A DNA stretch of 64,000 nt from Batillaria attramentaria. Lineage: Eukaryota; Mollusca; Gastropoda; Batillariidae. Of the stretch, positions 23,801-36,110 are shown piece by piece. The first letter of the stretch is position 1. Every line of letters starts with the position of its first letter. Where the stretch lies: the NCBI GenBank assembly GCA_018292915.2, contig JACVVK020000169.1, positions 1,037,001 through 1,101,000 of the forward strand, given 5' to 3'. The translations under genes and the position numbers were made by a program. The notes under the pieces are model-generated. The model was given only the letters and a program-made list of their open reading frames with translations. It was not told the DNA's origin and did no database searches.

Positions 23801-25269
23801 GTGTAGCATTTAGTGACGAGGTGGCAACGCCATGAATGCTCAAGATGTGTTGCACAAGGGTGTCACGCTCCCAAAGTTTTTTTTTTTAAAGACTAAAATC
23901 TGTGCAGTTTGGTGCATTTCGGCATGACTAAATATTTCAGAGGAGGAAACATTTTTTTTTTTGGGGGGGGGGGGGGGGGGAGGGAAATCTTTAGAATTAG
24001 ACTAAAATTTGTGGAATATGGTACATTTTGGCATGATTTTAAGTGTTTCTGAGGATACACGCTTTTTGGGGGAGGAAAATTTTAGGAGACGATGGAAAAT
24101 TTTAAGCCCTGATGGTAGTTGAAGAGTTACAGTGTACACTGCTGAAAAAGTTGTCTGTCTGTGAGAGCACCCGGTAGTGCGTATTTCATTCATGAAATGG
24201 ACTTTTATACATGTATGCTAAGGAGGAGGCTACTATATCATACGTGTACGTTTAGTGCAAGTCCAGTGTTCACCACACACATATTGTGACTGCATTTTTC
24301 CAGACAAACGCAGGGTCATCCAAAGACTACAAAGACACCAGGAGTAGAGAGAGTGTCTGCACAGCGTTGAGAGGATTTATTGGAGACACCGAATCTGTTT
24401 TGGTGGGTAGAGAGTACTTTCGTACACACCTCTTTCAGTAGAAGTTCAGTTCCATCATTGTGTAAGGTAACTAGTCTGCATCAGACCACAGCAAGATGCG
24501 AGAGTTTTGCTGAAAATTTACAGGAACCCTTCAAATCTTCAGCAGATAAAAAAAATAAACACACACAAAAAAAACCCACTATGCAGTCTTCTGTGAATTT
24601 AAAAACGTCAGTTTCTGATCTAAGAGGAATACTGTGTTTCAGCCCAAGTACATCTCTGCACTGTCAGAAATTGCAGAAGCACTGCAGTCTTCAAACTTCT
24701 TCAAGACTAACGAGGTAAGAATTTCAATCTCTGCATTCATGACTGAAACTGGGCGTTCTGAATGTCACACATACATGTACCCCAAACATTGCTCAGTGCA
24801 TTGCGGAAGGGAAACAACCCGAGGGAAGCAGTTGGTTGACCGTTCTTTTCAACCAAACGATACTGATACTGCACAAAGATGGGACAATGAAAAATGTAGT
24901 GTGTACAAACTGTTGGTTTCTAGCCAGGAATTGAATTCACAGTGCAATTACATCTAGTTCTCTGCTGGCTCATCTATTCTCGCTCTGAACAAAGTGCAGA
25001 AAATAAATGTTTTGATGACAAGCAATAACTTAAGAGTTCCTCTGTTCCAGATGATTGGCACCTCTCTGCTGTTCGTGCATGACAGAACTGGCAAGGCAGG
25101 AGTGTGGCTGATTGACTTTGCCAAATGCACAGCATTACCTGATGGCGTGTCAATCGACCACCGATCAACCTGGGTGGAAGGGAACTATGAGGACGGATAT
25201 TTGTTTGGACTCGATAATCTAATCTCCATATTTCAAGAGTTACATGATGGATTCAGCAACGCACCCTAG
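20518..25269 (+). CDS. ITPK: Inositol-trisphosphate 3-kinase, tandem copy 2 (complete)
   Basis: Second IP3 3-kinase gene in the same orientation, about 9.6 kb downstream of copy 1. Coding exons: 20518-20829, 21387-21489, 22316-22459, 22791-22918, 23414-23563, 24304-24402, 24643-24714 and 25051-25269. They sum to 1227 nt, 408 residues plus stop, and every junction is in frame. The ATG at 20518 was chosen because it is the first ATG after an in-frame TGA at 20494 and has G at +4. Residues 1-104 are acidic and low-complexity ([18 protein letters not shown]). The kinase domain follows: [44 protein letters not shown]. Two differences from copy 1 are IDFAKC instead of IDFGKT and a shorter, diverged calmodulin-binding segment. 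The reading frame is intact, so this is probably the functional copy. Confidence 0.93.
21387..21489 (+). CDS. ITPK: ITPK copy 2 exon 2: diverged calmodulin-binding region
   Basis: Encodes [20 protein letters not shown] and [14 protein letters not shown]. It has the same length (103 nt) and phases (0/1) as the copy 1 exon, but between SWK and YPW it is four residues shorter and has lost most of the conserved hydrophobic and basic pattern. Confidence 0.9.
21925..22256. repeat. Dispersed repeat, copy 1, with 21-bp tandem units
   Basis: Shares ggcacccaaaagtaaa, tactgacat.caagtcttca and aatgaagttaga blocks with 36553-36956. Four near-perfect 21-bp units (ggctgaaagaatgggaaatct) occupy 22132-22222, just before an ITPK exon. 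Confidence 0.7.
22316..22459 (+). CDS. ITPK: ITPK copy 2 exon 3: N-lobe
   Basis: Encodes [20 protein letters not shown], then [15 protein letters not shown]. Phase 1/1. The donor GTATCCTTG is minor-class. It lies just downstream of the 21-bp tandem repeat at 22132-22222. Confidence 0.9.
22460..22790 (+). other. U12-type (minor spliceosome) GT-AG intron, ITPK copy 2
   Basis: Donor GTATCCTTG (8 of 9 to the RTATCCTTT consensus), branch-site-like ATCCTTGAC at 22772-22780, terminal AG 11 bases after the branch A. It has the same position and phase as the copy 1 intron, so the minor-class intron predates the duplication. Length 331 bp, against 1901 bp in copy 1. Confidence 0.85.
22791..22918 (+). 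CDS. ITPK: ITPK copy 2 exon 4: PxxxDxKxG catalytic signature
   Basis: Same product as the copy 1 exon except for one residue (CKF for CEF). It contains PCVMDIKMG and [16 protein letters not shown]. Phase 1/0. The DNA identity to 5577-5704 extends into both flanking introns. Confidence 0.93.
23108..23340 (+). mobile_element. 3' part of a family A SINE
   Basis: Starts in the body (cgtggaatgcagccctg) and runs to gaggcagcaaaaaa; the tRNA head is absent, as in 5'-truncated insertions. In an intron of ITPK copy 2. Confidence 0.7.
23414..23563 (+). CDS. ITPK: ITPK copy 2 exon 5
   Basis: 50 codons, phase 0/0, acceptor ...cttcttaag. It encodes [34 protein letters not shown] and GFRIEGIK. It is clearly diverged from the copy 1 exon at silent and replacement sites. 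Confidence 0.92.
23760..24115. repeat. Dispersed repeat, copy 1
   Basis: Shares ctgtgcagtttggtgcattt, ggcatgattttaagtg and ccctgatg blocks with 44590-44935, including a poly-G tract. In an ITPK copy 2 intron. Confidence 0.5.
24304..24402 (+). CDS. ITPK: ITPK copy 2 exon 6
   Basis: 33 codons, phase 0/0, acceptor ...tttttccag, donor TTG|GTGGGT. It encodes [18 protein letters not shown] and [10 protein letters not shown], one codon shorter than in copy 1. Confidence 0.88.
24643..24714 (+). CDS. ITPK: ITPK copy 2 exon 7
   Basis: 24 codons, phase 0/0. It encodes [17 protein letters not shown] and NFFKTNE. Acceptor ...tgtttcag, donor GAG|GTAAGA. Confidence 0.9.
25051..25269 (+). CDS. ITPK: ITPK copy 2 last exon
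   Basis: 73 codons including TAG. It encodes [48 protein letters not shown] and ends DGFSNAP. In-frame counterpart of the shifted copy 1 exon; its WVEGN codons show where the extra base sits in copy 1. Confidence 0.93.
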   Translation: MIGTSLLFVHDRTGKAGVWLIDFAKCTALPDGVSIDHRSTWVEGNYEDGYLFGLDNLISIFQELHDGFSNAP

Positions 25270-25490
25270 ACATCACAACATCAGCGTCATGGAATTTTAA
25301 TGTTATTCAGTTTTGCTGATACAGGCCTTCAGAATTACAAAACATGTTACAAGAGCACATGTGCCAGGACCCCAAGTTTCGCCAAATCTCTGAACGTTTA
25401 GTAGAGAAAAAGAGGGCAGTAGTCCCAAAATCTTGCGCACAGAAGGGCAGAAATTTGGGGATTCCAAAGACCTGTATGGCTGTGGTGATA

Positions 25491-25783
25491 CAGGGGTGCT
25501 AGCAACTCGGGACCTACAAATCTGAAACCACTTCAAGATAATTTGCCAAATCTGAAAAGCCACAACTCGGAATGCAAGGAAAGCCAGAAGAAATTGACAA
25601 GCGGGGGGGGGGGGGGGGACGGCAAGACAGCTTACCGCAGCAGTCCTGAAACTGGATTGGCCCTCAAAATCGGACTGCAAGGAACGCCGAAAAAATTGAC
25701 AAGCGGGGGGCAAGACAGCGTACCGCAGTCCTGAAACTGAATTGACCCTCGAAATCGGAATGCAAGGAACGCCGAAAAAATTG

Positions 25784-25815
<32 letters not shown>

Positions 25816-26150
25816 GCGGCGGCGGCAAGACAGCTTACGGCAGCAGTCCTGAAACTGAATTGGCCCTCAAAATCGGAATACAAGGAACGCTGAAAATATT
25901 GACAATAGGGGGGGGGGGGGGGGGGGAGGGGCAAGACAGCTAACCGCAAACTCGGCACACGGCAAGCAAATCTAGCTACCACAAACTACGTAGCCGCCTG
26001 CACGCACCACCTCTTCCTTTTTCACGATTTTGCGGTTAAAAGTGTTTCTAGTTCAAGAGGAGGCCATTGCAACTTGTACTCCGCCGAAGACGGTCTCGAA
26101 ATCGGAAATCCGATCTGAATCGGAAATCTGCCACCCTGCAAATCGGAATT

Positions 26151-26229
<79 letters not shown>

Positions 26230-26321
26230 AACACGTACAATTTTCTGCCAAATCGGAAATCGGGATTCAGGTGAAATTTCAAATCGGAAATCCGATCTGA
26301 ATCGGAACTCTGGCACCCCTG
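25491..26321. mobile_element. Non-autonomous DNA element with CAGGGGTG ends, copy 1
   Basis: Ends CAGGGGTGCTAG...CTGGCACCCCTG form inverted termini. It is flanked by GTGATA at 25485-25490 and 26322-26327. Inside are four diverged units, each ending in a G-run, then a 68-nt C-run. It carries no coding capacity. The related copy is at 31866. Confidence 0.8.
26152..26219. repeat. 68-nt poly-C homopolymer
   Basis: Uninterrupted run of C followed by an A-run, inside the DNA element. The length may be affected by sequencing. Confidence 0.9.
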
Positions 26322-28581
26322 GTGATAAGTATGATGTCTGTCCCAACCCCAATTGAGCTATACCCAAAATGGTGTTACAACAACATAATTCCACGTTCTA
26401 CCTCACCAAACACAGTGAAGTGGTATCTCAGTGCATCAGAAAACCACGTAACAGTTCCAGACTACACACTGAGTTTCAAACGTAAGTTCATTGTCCGGAT
26501 AATATGAGCAGCAGTATCTGCTGACATGGACTCCAGCTGAAGATTGCATGGGACCTGTGAAACATCACTGCTACAGCGTTCAAGGAGTCCTACTACTGTT
26601 GGATGGGACACTGGTACGCATGAAGCTATAGGGAAATTTACTCCCAGTGGTCAGAGGCTGCAAACCTCATAGTCATACTGACAGAAATTATTTACAGGGG
26701 CTATATTTGTGCATCCTGCTGCGGTCAGCACTGTCAGTGGGGGGTGGGGCCTCACTGCAAGGCAAGGCAGACCCACTGAACAGCACAGCCTAGAAAGAGA
26801 CGAGTCCAACACTGGAAATGAGTCTGTGACACACGATGATAGTGATACATACTCCATTGGGTAACATCAGTTGTCTAGTGACAGGGCTAAAGGTGACAGG
26901 TAAAAAAAAAAATAAAAAAAAGCAGACCTACCCCCCCCCCCCCAACTTTTTTTTTTTGGGGGGGGGGGGGAGGGGGTACCTCAAACACTAAATTGTTTAC
27001 TTGCCTACTGCCAGGTGTTATACATTCTCTTCTCTTGCAACTACAGCATTCTCAACAAATGTATACACTGTGCAGGGCAACTCCATAAAGAAATGACACA
27101 AAACTTGAATTCTGCAATGCTGCTTTACTGCTGTTGATCTGCCAGCCAATCTTTCAATACCCGACAAGGGTTTCCTTTTTATGTATGTACATACACTGTA
27201 TTTTAATAATATCGCAGGCTTTTTTTCTGTGCTCAATAATTATCAATCACTGGACATTGTCATTATATACAGGACATTTTGTGTAGAATCGCCACATATG
27301 AAGACAAAAATGTGCATGTATTTGTGCAAGCATTTTACCAACAACAAGATTTTTCATATCAAACCTACAGATTTACTGAAGTCAAGCAAAAATCTGCGAC
27401 CCTGTCCAACATGACAGAAGAAGATAAACAGTCATTTGGATTCCGATCCCTTCAATTATACCTTATTTGTTATATATATATATATATTGTAAACATTCCT
27501 CCTGTTAACTTCTGTTACTTTGTAAAGATGGTGAAGATGAATGTTAATACAAATAAAAAAATAAAAAATGGGACTGAGTTTTCTTGTCAACAGTCTTCTT
27601 GTGCATTTGATCAAGAGATTAGATGGAAGTACACTTCAGCTGAACCTTAGAAAAACAAGGCGGAAATAAAATTTTGACCAAAATCCAGCCTAGCCTAACT
27701 CCTGCAACAGAAAGGGAACTTGTCTCCTAACTGACACACTGCAGCCGTCAATATCTAGCCATTCAACGTGGCAGTGGACCTCAGTAGCAGCAGCATACCT
27801 TCATTCTAATGCACTAAAAACTCTGCCTCATCTTCTGAGCACTCAGCGGATTCAACTCATGACCTTGGAGAAACAACACTAAAGAGTTAAGGCAGCCCAA
27901 AAATAAAAACAAATAAAGACCAAACAAAGGTCAAATAGTGAATGCACCTCAGAGGTGTTAGTCACTTGAATGCTCTCCTCGGACACTTTTCAAAACCCTT
28001 TGATGAAGTGTCAACCATGTGATTTATCAGCAACATATGCAACTGTGTGAAGAGAATTACTAGGAAATTCTGGTTGAGATACAATTCTCAAAACAACTAA
28101 CCGGCTAAAGAGATCTGCCCCTTCTGGACAACTGAAGTGCTTCTGGTATCTGTACATCAAGACAGCGGATGAGAGAAAACAAATTATTCAGAGAGACAGT
28201 GAAGCTTCAAAACTATACATGTACATCTACCGGTTGTCACTGTGTAGTGACATGCTGGCTTACACATAAAACTTCAATACACATCTTTCCTAGTTTACGC
28301 TGATGGCAACAAAAAAAGTGAAATTACTGAGACATCTTTACAGTCAACAATAATCAATCCATGATTGGCTATATATGACCGACTATCTCCAAACTGCAGA
28401 GTTCTTTGCAAAAGCAGAATAAAAAAAGCAATTGTGATGTCACCGCTAAAAGACCGGAGTTTAAAATTTAAATGTGTAAATAAAAATTAAAAGAAAAACT
28501 AAAATCATCCAAATGTTCGCTTGTATCGATGCCAACAATAAACGGAGGTTCTGTAATATACAGGACCTTGATATGACACAA

Positions 28582-28674
28582 TCACTTGCAGTGGTACTGC
28601 AGCCCTGACAAGCGTTCCCTTTTCCTGGCCTCCATGTGACTGAAGAATGCACGAATGTCCTCCTCTCCGACCAC
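28582..28674 (-). CDS. UBR7: UBR7 last exon
   Basis: Acceptor ...catgcag. Encodes VVGEEDIRAFFSHMEARKRE and RLSGLQYHCK, then TGA. It matches the UBR7 C-terminus, which ends in the same basic stretch followed by a QYYC-like motif. Confidence 0.93.
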   Translation of the reverse strand: MVGEEDIRAFFSHMEARKRERLSGLQYHCK

Positions 28675-31600
28675 CTGCATGGAGACAAAGAACCCAAGAT
28701 TAAAGGTGGGTGGGGGTTTGGGGGTTTAACGTCCTTTTCCACCACATAGGGTGATACCAAAGACGGGGCAACGATGAAAAAAGCCAGCACAAATATTTGG
28801 CCCCAGCCGGGATCGAACTCACAACCCGAGCACTAGAAGTCCAACGCTCTACCATTCGACCACCCCGGCTCCCCACCTAAGATTAAAGATGCAATGAGGG
28901 TGATACCAAAGACGGGGCAACGATGAAAAAGGCCAGCACAAATATTTGGCCCCAGCCGGGATCAAACTCATGACCCGAGCATTAGAAGTCCAGCGCTCTA
29001 CCATTCGACCACCCCGGCTCCCCACCTAAGATTAAAGATGCAATGATACTTTTGCCACAGAAACATCTCACCACAGCATGAACAAAAGAAGAAACAGTTC
29101 ACTCTTAAGGGCCTGAGCCCAAGCACCCCCTGCCCACTATATCAAAAGACTGGTTAAAAAGAAGGAGCCACTTCAAGCCACTATTAAGCAAGGTGTGGGC
29201 CTTCCCCCGCTAGGCATGAGTTCCCTGAAGATTGCATAATAGTGGCTTGAAGTGGCTGCTGCAATCTGAAGATTTCAAGAAAAATTGCAATTTTTGCATG
29301 GGCTTAAAGAGTTACAAGCATTTAGAGGCACAAAGTGGTCACTCCACCTCTTCTCCATTTGAATTTTCAAAGTGAAAACAAGAATGAAGGCCTTTGTAGC
29401 TATTTCCTATCAAACTTCTCGTTTTCCCAAAAACTGCTCTCATGCAAACTGAACGTGATTCTTCAACGTAATCAGGCTGAGTCCCTTGTGGCTGAAATAT
29501 ATCGGGCTGAGCCCCTTGTGGCTGAAATATATCGGGCTGAGCCCCTTGTGGCTGAAATATATCGGGCTGAGCCCCTTGTGGCTGAAATATATCGGGCTGA
29601 GCCCCTTGTGGCTGAAATATATCGGGCTGAGCCCCTTGTGGCTGAAATATATCGGGCTGAGCCCCTTGTGGCTGAAATATATCGGGCTGAGCCCCCTGTG
29701 GCTGAAATATATCGGGCTGAGCCCCTTGTGGCTGAAATAAGTTGAAAAGAGAAACCTTTCGCTTGGCAGTGTTTGTTTTTTAAAAATTCTTCTTCCATTC
29801 ACATGAACCACAACCAGCTACGTCAGACCTAAGCAGCAACAGGAGTCTGTGGGTGCAGGCTCCTGTCGTATAGCATAAGCCTTCTACGACGTGACAAGCA
29901 CGAAAGACTGCTATTGCTGCTCTTATCTCGTGGAAAAAAGATTACGCTGGATAAGTGTCAGATGCATATTGTCAGCGTACTTGCCAAACCTCAAAACTGC
30001 CTTCTGATTATGATATCAGTGCACTTAGAGGTTTGGAAACATCGCCAACATCATGATCAACCATGTTACATTCGCTCGTAATACCTTGCCACTGTCAGCG
30101 AATCCTTTCAAAAACTCTCGCAGCTCGGTCTTGAGATCCATGAACCCTGCACGCAGCACAAGAGACCACAACATAAGTGGGTAAATGGTTCGATTGTTGA
30201 CAAACACTAACACAGATATGGGGAAGTTTGGGTCTGTGTTTATTTTTACCTTCAGCCACAGTGTAAGTATGGTGACAAGCCAAGTAACACTAGCAAGTTT
30301 CTTTGACAGGGATCTTGTCGATGAAAGACCTGCCCCCCCTCCCCCCCCCCAAAGGGGTTGGGGGTGGAGGACAAAACTGAAAAAGGGAAAAAGGAAACAA
30401 ATGAACCACAAACCCTCACAACAGTAATAAACCACCAGGCCCAAATCAGTCTGCAGAGTTTACGCACTAACCTTGCAGCACTTCGACCTGCTGAATGCGG
30501 TTCATCTGTGACAGGGCGTTCCGCTCCAACTCAGAGTCAGTCACTGTGGGCGTCTTGCTTCGTCCTCGCTCTTCGTACGCGTGCACAGTGTCGTTGTCAT
30601 CCAGGAGGAACTGGACACCCTCCTCCTCATACATGCTCTGAAGACACATGCACATGACCCTTCTACGTTCAACAGGTTAAGTGTCCAGGGTGTCACCCCT
30701 AAAGGAAATTCAAGCAGGCAGGTTCATAGCCTTTTTTGTTTGTTTCTTGCTCTTTCTTCTTTTCCTTTTATAAAGCATGTATGTCATAAATTGCATTTAA
30801 AAAAAAAATAGTAACCTTGTATACTAAAATGTGAAATCACCTTTCAATGTTTTCTTTCCTCACAAGTATAACACTTATAGATCTATATATTACAATTTAC
30901 ATGTATCACAATTCAAAGCTCTTATTCCTTTCTCCCTGTTTGTGGTATGGAGGAACATCCAAACATAAAGAACGAGGTAACAAAGTACAATATACAAAAC
31001 AGAGCTAAAGAAATCACAACAAAGCAAAAACCACATCAATTTCAATACAAGATACATTATATATATATATATATACACACATCACACCATCATCCAATCA
31101 CGTACATAATAATGCCTTTGACAAGTTTCTGTTGCAACATGTGTCAGTGTACAGGTAAACCCATTGCCTTCTTGCCAGTGAGTGACAGCTTCAGGGATTT
31201 TAAGTTCCTGTTGGGCTGATGTCACACGGGAGTGTTTCAAGTCCGAACGTGCAAACAGTGAACATTGTGTTTTTCTGTGTTTCTTGTGCGACATGCAGTT
31301 ATAGTTACAACATGCCTTTGCCCTAAGTTTTCCAGAGCGTGTTTTGAACCGTTTTTCCGCATTTGTCCGAACAAAATCGTCTCCCCTGTGTAATGAGCCT
31401 TTGGCAGTGTTCCTCACAGCTTTCAAAACTGAGGGTCACTTGGACCCTCTCTGTCAAATTCTGAGTCATTTTGTAAAATCAAAGGGACAGACGCAAGTAC
31501 GAAAATCTTGGTTCGACCAGACCAATTGTTTACAAGATTGTCAGCGACGACACGTGTTTTTGAATCGGAAACCCCAGCACTACGGCACATAATTCTCTGT

Positions 31601-34600
31601 AGTTTCCAATTTTAGCAACCGTCTGAGGTGTGTTGTTTACTTTTGGTTTTCAAGTCTTGAAAACCATGCGTCACAATGACATGCAGCCCAAAACCTCTGT
31701 GTCAGATTCTGAAATCTCTGCGTAAACAACGCACATATGTGCGTAATAAGGAACGCTGCTTTGCTGGTTTTTGTTTTTTTTTCATTGTAGGAAACAAGTT
31801 CACGGGCCAGGGGAAGTTAGTGTGGTATTCATTAATCCCAAACATCTACTTTTTCTCCGGCAATACAGGGGTGCTAGCAACTCGGGACCTACAAATCTGA
31901 AACCACTTCAAGATGTTTTGCCAAATCTGAAAAGCCACAACTCGGAATGCAAGGAAAGCCAGAAAAAAATTGACGGGGGGGGACAGCAAGACAGCTTACT
32001 GCAGCAGTCCTGAAACTGAATTGGCCCTGGGGCGGCAAGACAGCTTACTGCGGTCCTGAAACTGAATTGACCCTCAAAATCGGAATACAAGGAACGTCAC
32101 AAAAAATTGACAAGCGGGGGGGGGGGGGCATGCAGGTTGAAACTCGGCACACGGCAAGCAAATCTAGCTACCGCAAACAACGTAGCAGCCTGCACACGCC
32201 ACCTCTTTCTTTTTCACGATCTTGCGGTTAAAAGTGTTTCTAGTTCAAGAGGAGGCCATTGCAACTTGTACTCCGCCGAAGACGGTCTCGCGAAAGTTCC
32301 ACCCAACGACAAATCGGAATGCCACCCAAAAAAGTACGATTTCCTCCCAAATCGAAAATCTGGGTTTATGTTAAATTTGAAATCGAAAATCCGATCTGAA
32401 TCGGAAATCTGCCACCCTGCAAATCGGAATTCCCCCCCAAAACGCGTACGATTTTCTGACAAAATCGGAAATTTGGATTCAGATGAAATTTCAAATCGGA
32501 AATTCAATCTGAATCGGAACTCTGCCACCCCTGGCAATATAAAAGCCCCTGTGCATCACAAAAACACCGACGACGTGTGACGAATGATAAAAGATGACTG
32601 TTAACTGACTCACCATACACTTTGCACAACGACAAAGCTTGGCCCTCCAACCAGCTGGCCAGAATGTACCGCTCCTAATGGCAGTTACTTCCCTTTGCTT
32701 CAAGTCCTGCAGGAGACAATGTTCCACATCTGCACCTTCCTCGGAGTTCTCCAGCTCCTTCTTCTCTGTTTTCAGTCGTTTGGCTGGAGGCTGGAAGTGG
32801 AATCATGATGGTCTTGTTAGATGAAAGACCACACAATTGGTAGACCGTAGAGGGTTTTTTTTGTTTTTGTTTTTTATGTTGTTTCCATAGTAATGGAAAC
32901 AACATAATAGGACGGGCTAAAATTTCCACGTTCATAGGCAAGCATCTGTGGTACAAACGCACGTCACTGCCGATCTCCCGCAGAGACGATTATGCAAGTG
33001 TAACTCTGACAATGACGTAAGAAAACCTGCGTCATCGATGCTGGCATGTATGCTGTTCCGAACGCGCTTCTTCTCCTCACTGAGTGCCGTCTGTGCGGAT
33101 GTGCGTGTGTGTGTGCGTGTGTGAATTGTGTCCAGGCCCGTTTCTTCGAAAATACTCAACCGAATGGCTTCAAATTTGGGGTATCCAAATTTATCAAAAT
33201 GTTACATTAGACGATTCAAGCGTGTGATGATTGCTTAAGTGATTTGGGAGTTATCGCCCTTTTGAGACAAGTTGGTTGTCTTTCGTGTACAGGCGTAATA
33301 TTTATTTAAATCACTCAATTTTTTGGCAGTAGATAGCTTGAATACGGACTCTGAATTGACTCACTACTAGAAAATGGTCGCTCTTATAGTTTTCATGTAA
33401 ACCGAGCCTGAGTTGACATTGCATGTGAACCCAGTTCAGATGCCTATTTCTCCGAAAATACTGAACCGATCGATTTCAAATTTGGGGTTTCTAAATGAAT
33501 CAAGATTGTTGAATAGAAGGCCCGATCCAGGTACAATTGCACACATGATTTGCGAGTTATCGCCCTTTTCAGAATAAGTGGCTTTCTGGCGTTTAAAGGC
33601 GTAATATTTACCTAAACCACTCCATTTTTTGGACATAGATAGCATGAATACGGACTCTCAACTAAGTGAAGTTTGGAGGTTGTCGCTTTTATACTTTTGG
33701 CGTAAGCCGTACCTGATGAAAGTGCTGGTGAACACACTTTAGATCTCAAAATCGCTCCTACTATACATAGATAATGAGCCTGGGGTGCCATAAAAAATAT
33801 ACAAAAAAATTAGAAAAATTCACTGCAGCCGTTATCGTCAGTTGACTCGAAAATTTGTACTCACAGCACATTTCCTCTGCAAGCCACACGCCTCACAAAC
33901 ATCGAAGAAGAGACGCACGCGCACTGACGTAAAGTAAGTGCGTCATGTTTGATTGACGTGATGCTGTTTTTTCTTGGGGGTGTCTCGCCACTTTCTTTCG
34001 GAATTCCTCTGTTTGGAGACGTGGTGTTGTATTTTACTTATGCTATGTCGCCATCATCGTGCACTCGCAGAGATGATACGGGATACAACAGACTACAACT
34101 CCAATACTTTATGAACAGAATATGCGCGGAGAACAAATTCATGAAAGAAGAAGAATCCAGAACGCTGTGCAGGGGGGCTGCTTACGTCAGATCTAGAACA
34201 TTCCTCAACTTACTGGAAGGCTCGAAATCTCTCCAAGGTGACGTAATCTACTGACGTTACTGCACCAGCATGTTCTGGGATGGTCTAGAAATTATTTTGC
34301 ATCGAAATGCAGTATCTTTTCGCAAGAGTCTCTACAACTTGACATGTGGAAAGCGGGAATTTCAGTGGGTTTCGTTTTTGCCACTGACTCACACTCAGAA
34401 GCATAATGCAAAGATCTTGGAAACATAAAGATAGTTCACTTACCTCCCTTTGAGGGACAACGCGTAAGAGTTGTCTGCGCGCATTAGCGCGCATCCCGCA
34501 GATCTACGCAGTTGTTTGACCCAACCCTACACTAGCCGCCGTAAAACATTTTAAGAAAATAAACAAAAACGAAGATGTCAGCGACTGCCAGGTGGTCTCC

Positions 34601-34917
34601 CCCCATATATTTCGCATGTGTTTTAGGCCTATGGAAAACATAAGTACTCTCAAAGTTCCGGAGGACGAAAGAAAGATCTAGTTTGGCTTTCACTGCTGTA
34701 CGTAGGCTACGCAGTGCATTTCGTTCGATGTGTTCAAGTAAAACTAGTACGGAACACAGAAAGATCGAATGTGCGAGAGATCCAAAGATGGACGCATCCG
34801 CTGAATACTTCCTGCTAACTCAGCATTAATCATATCTGCGACCGACGATCCAGCAGATTCTATGTTGTGATATGGTTTTACAATGGTTAGAACGAAGTTC
34901 AGCCGGATGATTTTGTT

Positions 34918-34958
<41 letters not shown>

Positions 34959-36078
34959 CTGAATTTAGATGCAGGTAGACGCTAGCACAATTTAAGTCAC
35001 CGTGATTTGTAAAGTTGTCAGGGAAAAAAATTACGCTGTATCTGCGTCAGCCGCGTGTGTTTACTGTTAGTTTACACTGCATGCACACGTACCACTTGAG
35101 GTCTTTTTTTTTTTTTTTTCTTTTTTTGGACAAGAAAGCGAAAAAAAAATGTTTGTTTTTCAACAGGAATACCAAAAGAAGTATTTCCCCGTTTATATTT
35201 GTCTGTTATTTGAACAATTCGGCGCAGAACACAATTGCATGCTTTTGTGATCGCTTTCCACTTTCCGCCATGCTGTCACTATAGGGGCCAGATCTAGGAT
35301 GCGCGCTAATGCGGGCAGACAACTCTTCGCGTTGTCCCGCTATATGTCTCTCTTACGACACTCTCTGGAGCACAGAGTCTTTCAGTGGAAAGTACCTCTG
35401 TGCACAGTGGGGAAATGGCGCTCACTGCGCTACCGTGACGGGCCTAAATTGTCTCGGTGCTCTCAAACACAAGGTCGCGCACTATGTCATCCTTGACCAG
35501 CTTTGAACCCAGAGGGATCCTCAGTGGCGCAAGTGATTAGCAGGCTGTCTTCAGAGTGAAAGTAGGCGTGTTTCTGAATCAGAGACATACATAACCTGTC
35601 TCTGTCTGAATGGACAGATCTATTATTACATTCAGTCCTAGAGCACGGGTGTGTATGCTTTTGTAATCGTCTCTTATTCCACCACAAGGCAGGTACGTGA
35701 TCGTCTGCACCGTGCAATAATACTTGCCTGTAGAGTGCAACACCCTTGCCTGTCAGAGTGCAACCCCCTTGCCGTTTACTCACATCCTGTTGGATCAGTC
35801 TACCACGTAAACAGTGCCATCAAAGCGCAACAATAATTGTCCGCTGGCAAAGATTTTGCCCAAACGAAAAGTGGTCGGATATTCAAGACTTCGTTTCAAA
35901 TCGAATCATATGACACACAAGTCTCTGCTTTTCTAAAAAAAAAATTCGCCATTTTTAAAAATGGCGCTGGGTGTAAGCAGTCACATTTTCACGCCCCGCC
36001 GAAAAGGGACTGCACTCTGGAGTCTAATCTTACGAGGGCAGGAGTGACGCGTCTTTCTGATTCCAAGGTCTTTGCATA

Positions 36079-36110
<32 letters not shown>

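Larger units (their letters stand above)
25270..28581. other. Convergent intergenic region, ITPK copy 2 to UBR7
   Basis: Holds both 3' flanks, the CAGGGGTG element, poly-C and poly-G runs and AT-rich sequence. AATAAA at 27550 and 27665 could end the ITPK transcript, but at more than 2 kb this is uncertain. Confidence 0.5.

Noticed and set aside
26022..26394. Poly-Gly and poly-Pro ORFs
   Set aside because: Produced by the poly-C run inside a mobile element.
29335..29811. Repeat protein with AEIYRAEPLV or ATRGSARYIS units
   Set aside because: 30-bp minisatellite in a UBR7 intron, open on both strands; not coding.
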